Positions 63,579 through 63,609 of a stretch of 63,609 nucleotides of DNA are shown here, one piece after another. Under the pieces are notes generated by a model. It searched no databases. It was not told the DNA's origin and saw only the letters and a list, made by a program, of their open reading frames with translations. Source of the stretch: Bacteroidales bacterium (lineage in GTDB: Bacteria; Bacteroidota; Bacteroidia; Bacteroidales; UBA10428); contig JAFGVA010000184.1 in NCBI GenBank assembly GCA_016938235.1, positions 1-63,609 on the forward strand, written 5' to 3'. Each line of letters begins with the position of its first letter. Position 1 is the stretch's first letter. Made by a program: the position numbers and the translations under genes.

Positions 63579-63609
63579 TAATATTAATTCAACAAAAACC
63601 AATTGCTTA

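Noticed and set aside
1-63609. rRNA or tRNA genes
   Set aside because: I saw no tRNA-like cloverleaf arms (such as GGTTCGAATCC with a matching acceptor stem) and no rRNA sequence. A covariance search would settle this.

Overview
The window is strongly AT-rich and reads as chromosome of a Bacteroidota member, probably a free-living Bacteroidales, Marinilabiliales or Cytophagales-like organism that I cannot place further. Pointers are SusC-like and carboxypeptidase-regulatory-domain TonB-dependent receptors, a DUF4249 lipoprotein beside such a receptor, a DUF5916/CBM9-like outer-membrane protein, a fused E1 alpha-beta dehydrogenase, and several promoters of the Bacteroidota form TTG-N18..20-TAnnTTTG. 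I saw no rRNA, tRNA or CRISPR array.

358-28786, minus strand: one long Wzx/Wzy-type exopolysaccharide or capsule locus. It runs from an export lipoprotein (Wza-like) and a BY-kinase (Wzc-like) through polymerase, flippase, five cytoplasmic glycosyltransferases and a remarkable number of acyl-modifying genes: three hexapeptide acyltransferases, two MBOAT/SGNH pairs and one acyltransferase-3. In its middle is a module not expected in a polysaccharide locus: a fused 2-oxoacid dehydrogenase E1, an E2 with a C-terminal zinc-ribbon-like tail, and a membrane-anchored ACP-AcpS fusion. I propose that it makes an acyl-thioester at the membrane for polysaccharide decoration. The distal end looks like a polyprenyl-phosphate-pentose branch (UbiA-type phosphoribosyltransferase, HAD phosphatase, SMR-like flippase, GT-C transferase).

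28787-37782: satellites of the locus. These are an Sfp-type phosphopantetheinyl transferase, two paralogous lipoproteins sharing PGNIPGMGDT, an atypical initiating sugar transferase, a DUF218/CBM60-like protein paralogous to one inside the locus, and a CotH-kinase-like secreted protein.

37783-45354: a GIY-YIG nuclease gene lies between five paired-hairpin repeat units (two before it, three after). It is followed by a metallophosphoesterase, a DUF2953/GerW pair, a large outer-membrane receptor and two tandem coiled-coil paralogs of unknown function.

45355-61310: mostly housekeeping and envelope genes: AGE-family epimerase, a three-gene receptor/DUF4249 operon, MnmA, DUF5916 protein, TMEM43-like protein, HerA-like ATPase, RicT and a second receptor.

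61311-63609: an integron-like cassette array. A methyltransferase and a PIN toxin/antitoxin pair are each followed by a roughly 100-130 bp imperfect palindrome. The terminal 7-mer of each palindrome is complementary to the 7-mer at the start of its own cassette, as integron recombination predicts. No integrase is visible in the window.
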